Below are positions 28,036-35,283 of a stretch of 64,000 bases of DNA, piece by piece; position 1 is the first letter of the stretch, and each line of letters opens with the position of its first letter. The position numbers were made by a program, and so were the translations under genes. The notes under the pieces are model-generated. The model worked only from the letters and a program-made list of their open reading frames with translations, was not told where the DNA came from and did no database searches. The stretch comes from CAYQQU01 sp964419545 (lineage in GTDB: Bacteria; Bacteroidota; Bacteroidia; Chitinophagales; Saprospiraceae): the NCBI GenBank assembly GCA_964419545.1, contig CAYQQU010000005.1:90917-154916 (forward strand), in the 5' to 3' direction.

Positions 28036-28200
28036 GAGCTTGTTTGGAGGTAGTGCTTTTGAAGCGAAAAACTCAGATTTTGGGTTCTCCCGAAGGGATT
28101 TTTCCGGCTCATAGCAGCGCTACGGGTCGGAAAAATGCCACAGGGAGGTTCCAAAAGCTGGGTTTTGCAGCCAAAATGACTACCTCCAAACAAGCTCTGA
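28034..28200. repeat. Palindromic element, family B (complete copy)
   Basis: A 167-bp element. The 20-base terminal repeat AGAGCTTGTTTGGAGGTAGT appears at the left end and, inverted, at the right end. Imperfect inner arms surround a GGATTTTTCC.../...GGAAAAATG centre with AGCAGCGCT at its apex. No coding capacity. Further copies: 12902-12962 (deleted) and 63951-64000 (cut by the window end). It looks like a miniature transposable element or large intergenic palindrome. Confidence 0.85.
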
Positions 28201-28227
28201 GTGCTGGTCCGGGGGATTCGCATCGGT

Positions 28228-29319
28228 CTACCCGATCAACTCCAGATCGGGATAAAAAGCCACCCAACTGAACCAAAAGCCCATAAAAGCGGGCGCTTCG
28301 GAGAGCTGCTCGCCGGCGCGGGGGCCGCTTACTGCCCGCCCGAAGATATCCCAGCGGTTGCCTTCCTGATCTTCGGCAATGACGGGGCCGTCCGATTCGA
28401 CCCACGAAAAAACCAGCACCGTACCGTCGGGCATCCGGCGATGGTAAGCCGCCATGTAGTTGTCGTCCGGATGGCCTACCACCAGCAGCGCCTGGCCGTT
28501 AAACTCGTCGTTGCGCACCCCGCCCTCGCTTGGAAAAGCGCTGAACCGGTATGTCCGGGCCAGGCTGTCGATAACGACGCCGAGCACGCGCTCCTTGTTA
28601 TGCAGGCGATCGTCTTCGTGATTGACGGGGAACAACAGGCCGTTATCCGTGCGGTAGGAAAAGTAAGGGTAGCGGTCGTAGTCGCGCTGAAAACCGGTAT
28701 TGTCCGTCAGTACCCGGCCTTCGGGAAACCAGCTGCGCGCCAGCGACCAGGGCAGTTCGATCAGATTGTAGGTTCCGGCTTCCCGGCGATTGAGTTCTCC
28801 CTGCACACAGTTGAGACGCATCTGCGACCAGTTGCTGTCGGTCAGCCGGTCGTACGGGATCAAGTTGGAATTGTACAAAAGGCCCGACACGCCGAAGGTC
28901 GTAATTTCACCTTCCAGTTCCCGGTTCCAGGCAATGCCGGTGCCGGTCAGGGGGCAGTAAGTGACCGCAAAATGGAAATCGCCGATGGCGTCGTTGGCGA
29001 TCTCGTGCCAGTCCATAATGGGATGCGGATACAAGTGAACGGTCCCTTCTTTCCGGATGGCCAGCACCAGGTCATCGTCTTCCATAAAAGACAGGCCGGC
29101 GTTGGCGACGGTTGCCATATCGAGGTTCTCGAGGGCGGGGATACCGTCTTTTCCGGGGCCGCCGTCGAATACCTGGTCGACGGGAATACTCCAGAAGGTC
29201 TCGCTGACGCCGCCGCCCGGGGTCGCGCCGGGGTCCGTTCCGGGTTCAGTGACGTCCGTATCCTGGCTACAAGCCGGCAACAGGGCGCTCAGGGCAAAAA
29301 TTAAAACTAACTGTTTCAT
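28228..29319 (-). CDS. DUF3179-domain lipoprotein
   Basis: A 363-residue predicted lipoprotein (lipobox LLPACS, Cys17) with a DUF3179 domain: the early WSIPVDQVFDGGPGKDGIPAL, then FAVTYCPLTGTGIAWNRE and FGVSGLLYNSNLIPYDR are characteristic. The family's biochemical role is not known to me. A conserved Cys and the CPLTGTG motif suggest binding or redox function, but that is a guess. Its ATG overlaps the upstream gene's stop (ATGA at 29316-29319), so the two are translationally coupled and probably act together. Confidence 0.85.
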   Translation of the reverse strand: MKQLVLIFALSALLPACSQDTDVTEPGTDPGATPGGGVSETFWSIPVDQVFDGGPGKDGIPALENLDMATVANAGLSFMEDDDLVLAIRKEGTVHLYPHPIMDWHEIANDAIGDFHFAVTYCPLTGTGIAWNRELEGEITTFGVSGLLYNSNLIPYDRLTDSNWSQMRLNCVQGELNRREAGTYNLIELPWSLARSWFPEGRVLTDNTGFQRDYDRYPYFSYRTDNGLLFPVNHEDDRLHNKERVLGVVIDSLARTYRFSAFPSEGGVRNDEFNGQALLVVGHPDDNYMAAYHRRMPDGTVLVFSWVESDGPVIAEDQEGNRWDIFGRAVSGPRAGEQLSEAPAFMGFWFSWVAFYPDLELIG

Positions 29320-30320
29320 GGTCTATGGTCGTATTTAATGCGTTCAAGGCTAAAAAATGGCTGCCCGGCGCCACCCCGATCGAAGCGGTAGTAAATGCCG
29401 GTAGTCAACCGGTAGGTTGGGGTCACCTGGGTATCGCGGACGTTGGCGAAAAGGGGCAGTGAAATGCCGGCGTTGACCGAAAGGCGATCGGTGAGCCAAT
29501 AGGTTATCGCCGGATTGGCAAAGAGCCAGGTCCCGCCCGTGCCCGGCATCTGGCTTTGATTGAAGCGGTCGGGTTGTACAGTGCGAAAGCGCAGGGAGAA
29601 GGAAGGGTCGAGCAGGGCTTTCCCCACCAGCAGCCGGTCGCTGAGCCCCAGGACTACGAACAATTCTCGTCCGAACTGGTAGGTTTCCTCCCCGAGGTAT
29701 TCCCGGTTTTTTCCGCGAAAAGTGGCAATACCGGTAGCTGTAAGGCTGAGGCTGGGGCGGAAAACCAAGGAGCGGCTGTACTGCGCCCATAGCAACCCAT
29801 CCCAGGCGCCGCTGCCCGGCTGCAGGTCGGCATTAAAAGCAATGCCGGTCTCATCCCGCCGATCGGAGGCGCCCAGCGGCGCTTTTACGCCCAGGCCGGT
29901 AAAGAAGCTTTGAGTGGCGAAAGGGCCTCCGAAGAGCCGGTATTTGAACAGCAAAACCGCATCGCCCACCCCGTTGGTGATATCCAGGTCCAGGTTGCCG
30001 AACTGGCGAATCTGTCGCTCCTGGCGGACGTAGGAAAAAAAACCGTCTACCGAGAACCGTTCGTCGAAGGCGTATCCCAACTCCAGCAAAATGGAATGGG
30101 TAAGGCGACGCCGCGAGTTATCCTCCTGCACCCGGGCGCCCGTTTGCAGGGTTTCCAGCGCGTTGAGGTCGTAGGTTAGGCTGGCCTGCAGGGTCCGACC
30201 CGTGGCAGGAGGCAATCCCAGGTTGCCCGATACGGGAACACCGCCGGAGCAGCAAGTTTGCCCCGGGAGTTTTCCGCACAAAAGTGCGACGCACAACAAT
30301 TGGAGGAAAACGCGGGCCAT
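29316..30320 (-). CDS. Exported beta-barrel-like (transporter-type) outer membrane protein
   Basis: A 334-residue protein with a signal peptide (MARVFLQLLCVALLCGKLPGQ). A short CC-containing segment (TCCSGGVPVSGNLGLP) is followed by alternating amphipathic strands with many aromatic residues, e.g. ERFSVDGFFSYVRQ and YRLTTGIYYRFD. The pattern resembles outer membrane barrels of the phenol-degradation MetA/transporter type, often seen beside envelope oxidoreductase genes. The cargo is unknown. The start is at ATG 30320, where the signal peptide begins; an ATG 18 bases upstream is the alternative. It overlaps the DUF3179 gene by 4 bases. Confidence 0.65.
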   Translation of the reverse strand: MARVFLQLLCVALLCGKLPGQTCCSGGVPVSGNLGLPPATGRTLQASLTYDLNALETLQTGARVQEDNSRRRLTHSILLELGYAFDERFSVDGFFSYVRQERQIRQFGNLDLDITNGVGDAVLLFKYRLFGGPFATQSFFTGLGVKAPLGASDRRDETGIAFNADLQPGSGAWDGLLWAQYSRSLVFRPSLSLTATGIATFRGKNREYLGEETYQFGRELFVVLGLSDRLLVGKALLDPSFSLRFRTVQPDRFNQSQMPGTGGTWLFANPAITYWLTDRLSVNAGISLPLFANVRDTQVTPTYRLTTGIYYRFDRGGAGQPFFSLERIKYDHRP

Positions 30321-30452
30321 ACCACCGTTTTCTTTCAAAAGTAAAGGGATCGGAAACAGACAAGTGTCCGACGGAGGACACCCTCAATTTTCGGCATTCG
30401 ATGGCGTCAGAATCGTCCGGGAATTTACAAAAGAAGGGATCGTAACGAAGAT

Positions 30453-30474
30453 TTAACCCGGATTATTCATGGGG
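30453..30474. repeat. Palindromic repeat family A, single arm
   Basis: TTAACCCGGATTATTCATGG without its partner arm, upstream of the outer-membrane-protein gene. About 30 bases on, GTTAACTCCGGGC occurs twice (near 30494 and 30540), and a CTGACT/AGTCAG hairpin sits near 30553. The 299 bases between the flanking genes hold no open frame of interest. Confidence 0.7.
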
Positions 30475-30619
30475 TCTTCGGCCCGGCGGTTGCGTTAACT
30501 CCGGGCTTGAGTGGCAGTTGGGTATTCACAGATGTGGTGTGTTAACTCCGGGCCTGACTGGAAGTCAGACCCGGAAAACCCCCAGGCGGGGAAATAGATT
30601 AATCCAGGAATCATCGAGG

Positions 30620-30982
30620 TCAAAGGAACTGTTCCACCTGGGTCAGCAGGTCTGCCATGGAGAACGGCTTGGTGAGGTAGGCGTTGGCGCCGGCCGCCAG
30701 GCCTTTTTCGATCTCTTTTTTCTGGGCTGACGCGGAGATGAAAATGAAGGGCGTATCGCGCTCACCGTTGGCGTTGTTGCGCAGGGTCTGCAGCAATTCA
30801 AAACCATCCATATTGGGCATGCGTACGTCGCAGATAATCAGGTGCGGCTGGTGTTGGTAGACCAGTTTCAGGCCCTCGCGCCCGTCCGACGCAGAGTAGA
30901 CGGCATAACCGCGGAGCTCCAGCATTTCCAGGAGGTTTTCCCGCACGTCATCGGTATCTTCGACGATCAATATTCTTTTCAT
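30620..30982 (-). CDS. Single-domain response regulator (CheY-like)
   Basis: A 120-residue receiver domain with no output domain. The acidic pocket is VEDTDD at residues 7-12, the phospho-acceptor Asp52 is in LIICDVRMPNMDG, Thr/Ser is in FIFISAS, and Lys105 in YLTKPF. I start at ATG 30982 because the upstream 18 codons are not part of the fold. The soluble PAS histidine kinase at 31691 is the obvious candidate partner, with the thioredoxin-like gene between them. Without an output domain it would act by protein contact or phosphotransfer. Confidence 0.93.
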   Translation of the reverse strand: MKRILIVEDTDDVRENLLEMLELRGYAVYSASDGREGLKLVYQHQPHLIICDVRMPNMDGFELLQTLRNNANGERDTPFIFISASAQKKEIEKGLAAGANAYLTKPFSMADLLTQVEQFL

Positions 30983-31215
30983 GACGCTGCTTTTGTTAGG
31001 ACAGCCGGGATCGGAAATCGCTTGTAAAATAAGCAATACTTCCGCAGGTTTTGTTTGCGGTGTCTACACTTTTTTGGAAGCACTTTTCGCCGATCGGCAG
31101 TACTATGGCAGACAGTTGGCCGAGAATCCGGCCGTTGGCAGAAAATAATTTACTTTGGAAACGACAAAAGAAAAACAATTGACGGTCCCTAAAGTTTTTA
31201 CGAAGAATGGGAAAA

Positions 31216-31494
31216 TCAGGCGGCGTCCTGACTGGGGCCGCGCCGGAAGTTGCGCAGCAATTCCACGAGTTCGGCGGTATTGGGTACGTGGTTGTTCTGG
31301 AAAAAGATCTGGTCGCCGATAACGATTGCCGGAATGGAGACCACGCGGTAGGAAACGATCTCGTCGACGTCCATCACCTGTACCATCCTGGCTTCGAGAT
31401 CGCGCGCGGACAAGGCTTCGGCCATATTTCGGCTCAGCTGTTTGTGCCGGGCGTCGCCCATTCCTAAAATTTTTACCAAAAGCATATATTGCAT
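31216..31494 (-). CDS. Thioredoxin_3-like protein lacking both active-site cysteines
   Basis: A 92-residue thioredoxin-fold protein of the redox-active disulfide protein 2 type. Strand 1 and the helix start (VKILGMGDARHKQLSRN) align with the family's VKxLGxGCxxCxxL, but both cysteines are replaced (GMGDARH). The cis-proline loop SIPAIVIGDQIFF is kept. Disulfide chemistry is therefore excluded, and a binding or sensing role is inferred. It is divergent from the histidine kinase, whose upstream region carries two FNR-type boxes, and is in line with the response regulator gene downstream, which argues for one signalling unit. Confidence 0.75.
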   Translation of the reverse strand: MQYMLLVKILGMGDARHKQLSRNMAEALSARDLEARMVQVMDVDEIVSYRVVSIPAIVIGDQIFFQNNHVPNTAELVELLRNFRRGPSQDAA

Positions 31495-31623
31495 ACCGTT
31501 ATCGCTGGTTAGCGCATGGAAGGTAGCTCTCGCCTCACCGCTCCGGCGAATATCGGAGAACGAGTTATCCTTGCGATGACAATTTTCAAACCAAGTTTAC
31601 TATTTTTCCGGGCCTGATCCGAG

Positions 31624-31657
31624 TGATATTTATCAGGACGGCCTATGATATTTATCA
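31624..31657. promoter_or_regulatory. Two identical FNR/CRP-type boxes
   Basis: TGATATTTATCA occurs twice, at 31624-31635 and 31646-31657. Each matches the TGATnnnnATCA core of FNR/DNR-class sites, and the start-to-start spacing is 22 bases, about two helical turns. They lie 34-67 bases before the histidine kinase ATG and 130-163 before the thioredoxin-like ATG on the other strand. The regulator is not in the window. Assignment is by motif and spacing. Confidence 0.55.
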
Positions 31658-31690
31658 GTCGGCCCCCCGAAGTTCAACAACCTGAAGGAC

Positions 31691-33685
31691 ATGAGCGGTA
31701 GAAAAGACTTGTTGCAACTGATCGAATCGCATTTTAATTTCCAGGATTTTTTCGAAAATGCCGTGCAGGGCATCCTGCATATCGATCAGCAGGGCCGGAT
31801 CAGCGCCGTAGATCCGGCTGTTTCCGCTCTTTTCGGGTATGAGCCTTCCCAGCTGGCCGGCCGCCGGATCACCGACCTGCTGCCTGGCTTCGACCCCGAC
31901 CGCCCCGCCGTCCGTCAGGAAGGGATCGCCCGGGACGGCCGGCGCCTCGACCTCGCCGTCCATATCCGGCCCCTCGAAGGCGGCAATGACGTGCGATACA
32001 CCCTTCTGCTGCAGGAAAGCGCCCGGGCCGGCAACAGTTTTCTGCTCTACGATCACTTATTCAACGGGCTCCCCCAGGGCCTCGTCATCATCGATCTGGA
32101 TTCCCGCCAACTGCTTTTCGCCAACGATCGCTTTCTCGCCATGCTTGGTTACGAAAAGCGGGACGACCTCTCCGACCTATTGCTGAACGACCTTTGCCCG
32201 CCGAAACAACCCGACGGCAGGGATACCGCCTCCCTGCTGGCGGAACAGCTCTCGGAGGTGCGCGCCTCCGGCAGCCGCCAGTTCGAACTGGCGTTCAACC
32301 ACCGGAACGGCCGGCTTTTGTTCAGCGACCTGTCGGCCACCTTGCTCCGCCCTTTCCGCCGGCCGCTCGCCCTGCTGCTGCTGCGCGACGTCTCCCCTTT
32401 GCGGCAAGCCGCCCTCGACCTCACCGAAAGCCGGCAGACCCTGGAGGCGGTCATCAAAACCGCAGTCGACGGCATCATCATCATCGACGAACAAGGCGTC
32501 ATCCAGCTGATCAACCAGGCGGCGCTGAGCCTTTTCGGCTACGAGAGGGAAGCCCTCATCGGGCAGAACATCAAAATGCTCATGCCCGAACCCCATCATT
32601 CCCGGCACGACGAATACCTGCATCGCTACCGCCAACACGGCGACGCGCGCATCATCGGCGTAGGTCGCGAAGTAAGAGGCCGCCGCAAAGACGGCACTAC
32701 CTTCCCCTTTCGCCTGGGCGTCAGTGAAGTACAGCTCAGCAACAAACGCCTGTTCACGGGCGTGATCCACGACCTCACCGAACAAAAAGCATCGGAAGCC
32801 AAAATCCTCCGCCTCAATAAAGAACTGGAAAATAAAGTGGAAGAACGCACGGAGAAGCTCACCGAGGTGGTCAACAAACTGTTACAATCCAACCTCAAAC
32901 TGGAACACGAGGTCAAAGAACGCAAAGCCGCCGAGGAAGCGCTGCTGGTCAGCGAAGCTGAACTGCGCAAATCGCTGGAAAAAGAAAAGGAGCTCAGCGA
33001 ACTGAAGTCCCGCTTCGTTTCCATGGCTTCGCACGAATTTCGCACCCCCCTGACCACCATCGCGTCCTCTACCGAACTGATCGGCCTCTATCCGCGGGAA
33101 GACCAGCAGGCGAAGCGGGCCAAACACCTCCATCGTATCCAGACCGCCGTCACTAACCTCACTGCCATCCTCGGGGATTTCCTCTCGCTCAGCCGCCTGG
33201 AGGAAGGCAAGATCCAGATGACACCCAAGAAATTTGCACTCAAAGAAGTCTGTGACGAGGTAGTGGAACAATTGATGGGCATGCGCAAACCCAACCAGAA
33301 GATCGAGACCGACCTGGGCAACTGCGAGTCGGAATTGTACCTGGACAAAAAGATGCTGAAGAATATTCTCACCAACCTCCTGTCCAACGCCATCAAATAC
33401 TCTCCCGATAACGCACGCATCCAGGTGCGCGCCCGCATCGAAGATAAAGACCTGGTGGTGGATGTTATCGACGAAGGGATCGGCATTCCCAAAGAAGATC
33501 AGAAACACCTGTTCAGCCGCTTTTTCCGCGCCCACAACGCCGGCAACGTCCAGGGCACCGGGCTCGGCCTCAATATCGTCAAGCGCTACCTCGACCTGAT
33601 GGCCGGTTCGATCAGCTTCGTCAGCGAAGAAGGCAAAGGAACGACCTTCACCATCCGCGTGCCCCAGCGCATCGATATTCCCTGA
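31691..33685 (+). CDS. Soluble PAS-PAS-PAS sensor histidine kinase
   Basis: A 664-residue kinase with no membrane segment, so predicted cytosolic. PAS-like domains are at about 15-110 (FENAVQGILHIDQQGRISAVD), 120-235 (LFNGLPQGLVIIDLDSRQLLF) and 245-365 (VIKTAVDGIIIIDEQGVIQLIN, with MLMPEPHHSRHDEYLHRY as in FixL/oxygen-type PAS domains). A coiled coil (about 370-440) leads to HisKA with His448 in ASHEFRTPLTTI. The ATPase domain shows NLLSNAIKYSP, DEGIGIP and GTGLGLNIVKRYL. The third PAS resembles haem-binding FixL PAS in its HHSRHDEY helix, so oxygen or NO sensing is possible but unproven. GAAGGAC precedes the ATG. Confidence 0.93.
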   Translation: MSGRKDLLQLIESHFNFQDFFENAVQGILHIDQQGRISAVDPAVSALFGYEPSQLAGRRITDLLPGFDPDRPAVRQEGIARDGRRLDLAVHIRPLEGGNDVRYTLLLQESARAGNSFLLYDHLFNGLPQGLVIIDLDSRQLLFANDRFLAMLGYEKRDDLSDLLLNDLCPPKQPDGRDTASLLAEQLSEVRASGSRQFELAFNHRNGRLLFSDLSATLLRPFRRPLALLLLRDVSPLRQAALDLTESRQTLEAVIKTAVDGIIIIDEQGVIQLINQAALSLFGYEREALIGQNIKMLMPEPHHSRHDEYLHRYRQHGDARIIGVGREVRGRRKDGTTFPFRLGVSEVQLSNKRLFTGVIHDLTEQKASEAKILRLNKELENKVEERTEKLTEVVNKLLQSNLKLEHEVKERKAAEEALLVSEAELRKSLEKEKELSELKSRFVSMASHEFRTPLTTIASSTELIGLYPREDQQAKRAKHLHRIQTAVTNLTAILGDFLSLSRLEEGKIQMTPKKFALKEVCDEVVEQLMGMRKPNQKIETDLGNCESELYLDKKMLKNILTNLLSNAIKYSPDNARIQVRARIEDKDLVVDVIDEGIGIPKEDQKHLFSRFFRAHNAGNVQGTGLGLNIVKRYLDLMAGSISFVSEEGKGTTFTIRVPQRIDIP

Positions 33686-34182
33686 CCTTCCAGGCAGCGT
33701 TTTCCCTATTCGGGGTATCTGACGTAAAATAACAGGGAGCCATGCACCCTCAGGGCAAATAGTCTTCTTTATTAAGGTACTGGAAACCCAGGATGTTCTT
33801 TACGGGAAGGCAAAAAAAACGAGCCCTTAGCTAAGCAGCTAAGGACTCTTTATAAACGCGCTCTCTCTGATGTTGCGAATCTGTTGGGCCGAAACGAAAG
33901 TTTACTTTTATTCAACTTTTATTTCAGCCTGTTAAAAAAGGGTATAAATTACTCTTATTCCCTTTTCTCTGTACAAACATACGTTTTTCTGTCGGGAATT
34001 AATAAACACTTTTAGGATAATTTTACGTTTTTCCGTCGATTCGCCCCTTTCCCCGCCTTTTTTCGCACCAAATCCGCCAGATTGACAGTCGCCCCTGCCG
34101 AAAACTGTCAAATTTTCACCGAATTTGAACTTGGCGCATGAATTGCGCGTCTAATAAGTGAATAAAAAACACCTGAGTTTTG
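33686..34182. other. AT-rich gene-free stretch with two hairpins
   Basis: About 500 bases without a convincing gene. It contains the terminator-like hairpin at 33821-33848, a second hairpin at about 33935-33966 (AAAAGGG...CCCTTTT), and a long AT-rich segment before the M48 protease gene. No repeat of the A-D families is present. A small RNA between the two hairpins cannot be excluded. Confidence 0.4.
33813..33852. terminator. Bidirectional terminator-like hairpin
   Basis: GAG-c-CCTTAGCT, loop AAGC, AGCTAAGG-a-CTC at 33821-33848. Eight A precede it (a T-run on the minus strand) and TTT follows on the plus strand. It would end histidine-kinase transcripts weakly in the plus direction; the minus-direction T-run is stronger. 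Confidence 0.6.
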
Positions 34183-35130
34183 ATGAGAACCACTTCCAAT
34201 ATAATAGGTGCGCAGCGCTGGCGAAATCTATTGCATACTGCCGCCTTGTTTACCGGAATGTTGCTTTTGTTGCTGGCCGTGGGTTATTTATTGCTCGGGC
34301 CGATCGGTTTGCTGTGGGCCGCCGGCCTTGGCGGCTTCGTCCTGCTCTTCGGCGCCCGCGTACCCTCCCAGCTGATCATGCGGCTGCAGGGCGGGCGGCC
34401 CCTCACGTCCGCACAGGCGCCTACTCTGGTGCGGCTGATAACGGATATTTCCCGGGAAGCCGGCCTGAAAAGAGCCCCGCAGCTCTATTACGTGCCCACC
34501 CGAGCCCTGAACGCTTTTGCTACCGGCAGCCGTAAAGATCCGGCAATCGCCCTGACTTACGGTTTGCTTCACCAACTCAGCCTGCGCGAGCTGAGCGGCG
34601 TGCTGGCGCACGAGATCGGCCATATCGTCAACAACGACATTCCCCTGCGCACGATGGTCAACCTGATGGATCGCATGACGCGAGTGTTGTCCTTCGTGGG
34701 TAAAGTGATGCTGCTGTTCTACCTGCCGATGTTTCTGCTCGGAGAACTTGCCGCACCACCCTGGCCGGCCATTGCGCTGCTGATCTTCGCACCGGCCGTC
34801 AGCACCCTGCTGGCGCTGGCGTTCTCCCGCACGCGCGAATTTGAAGCCGACCTGGCCGCGGCCCGCATCACCGGCGACCCCGGCGCCCTGGCCGACGCGC
34901 TGCGCAAACTGAATTTCTACAACCAGGGCGGATGGCCGGCCCTGCTCTCGCCCGTACGCCGCTGGAACATCCCCAAATTTCTGCGCACACACCCCAGCAC
35001 CCGCGAACGGGTGGAACGCCTCCGGCAATTAATACCGCGCTTCTCTCCGCGCATCGACCTGGAGCGGCCGCCGCAATACGGAGCGTTCTTCGGAATACCG
35101 CAGCGGTCGCAGGTCTGGTGGCGGTTTTGA
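34183..35130 (+). CDS. htpX: M48-family membrane zinc metallopeptidase (HtpX-like)
   Basis: A 315-residue HtpX-type protease that degrades damaged membrane proteins at the inner membrane. Two N-terminal transmembrane helices (about 17-57), the zinc motif HEIGH (His143, Glu144, His147) followed by IVNND, two more hydrophobic segments (about 175-215), then the third ligand in EFEADLAAARITGDP. The C-terminal THPSTRERVERLRQL is a standard M48 signature. ATG 34183 is the start; a TTG codon precedes it in frame. The gene symbol is by family resemblance only. Confidence 0.9.
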   Translation: MRTTSNIIGAQRWRNLLHTAALFTGMLLLLLAVGYLLLGPIGLLWAAGLGGFVLLFGARVPSQLIMRLQGGRPLTSAQAPTLVRLITDISREAGLKRAPQLYYVPTRALNAFATGSRKDPAIALTYGLLHQLSLRELSGVLAHEIGHIVNNDIPLRTMVNLMDRMTRVLSFVGKVMLLFYLPMFLLGELAAPPWPAIALLIFAPAVSTLLALAFSRTREFEADLAAARITGDPGALADALRKLNFYNQGGWPALLSPVRRWNIPKFLRTHPSTRERVERLRQLIPRFSPRIDLERPPQYGAFFGIPQRSQVWWRF

Positions 35131-35145
35131 ACGGTCTGCAGGTCT

Positions 35146-35178
35146 TTAGCCCGGATTATTCATGGATTGATCCGGGCA
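35146..35178. repeat. Palindromic repeat family A, shortened copy
   Basis: TTAGCCCGGATTATTCATGG followed by GATTGATCCGGGC: left arm intact, right arm shortened. It lies between the M48 stop and the terminator at 35208. Confidence 0.7.
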
Positions 35179-35207
35179 ACTTCTCTCCAACCCGATCAAT
35201 TTTCGGT

Positions 35208-35250
35208 AAAGCCGGGCAAAGTAAAATAAACTTTGCCCGGCTTTTTTTTA
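35208..35250 (+). terminator. Strong Rho-independent terminator
   Basis: A perfect 15-bp stem (AAAGCCGGGCAAAGT/ACTTTGCCCGGCTTT) with a 7-nt loop, running into eight T. It ends transcription from the M48 gene and isolates the large PKD gene, which starts 34 bases later. The PKD gene promoter must therefore overlap or follow it. Confidence 0.92.
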
Positions 35251-35283
35251 TTTTCCCGGGGTGTTTCCCAAAAACGAAGTCTC

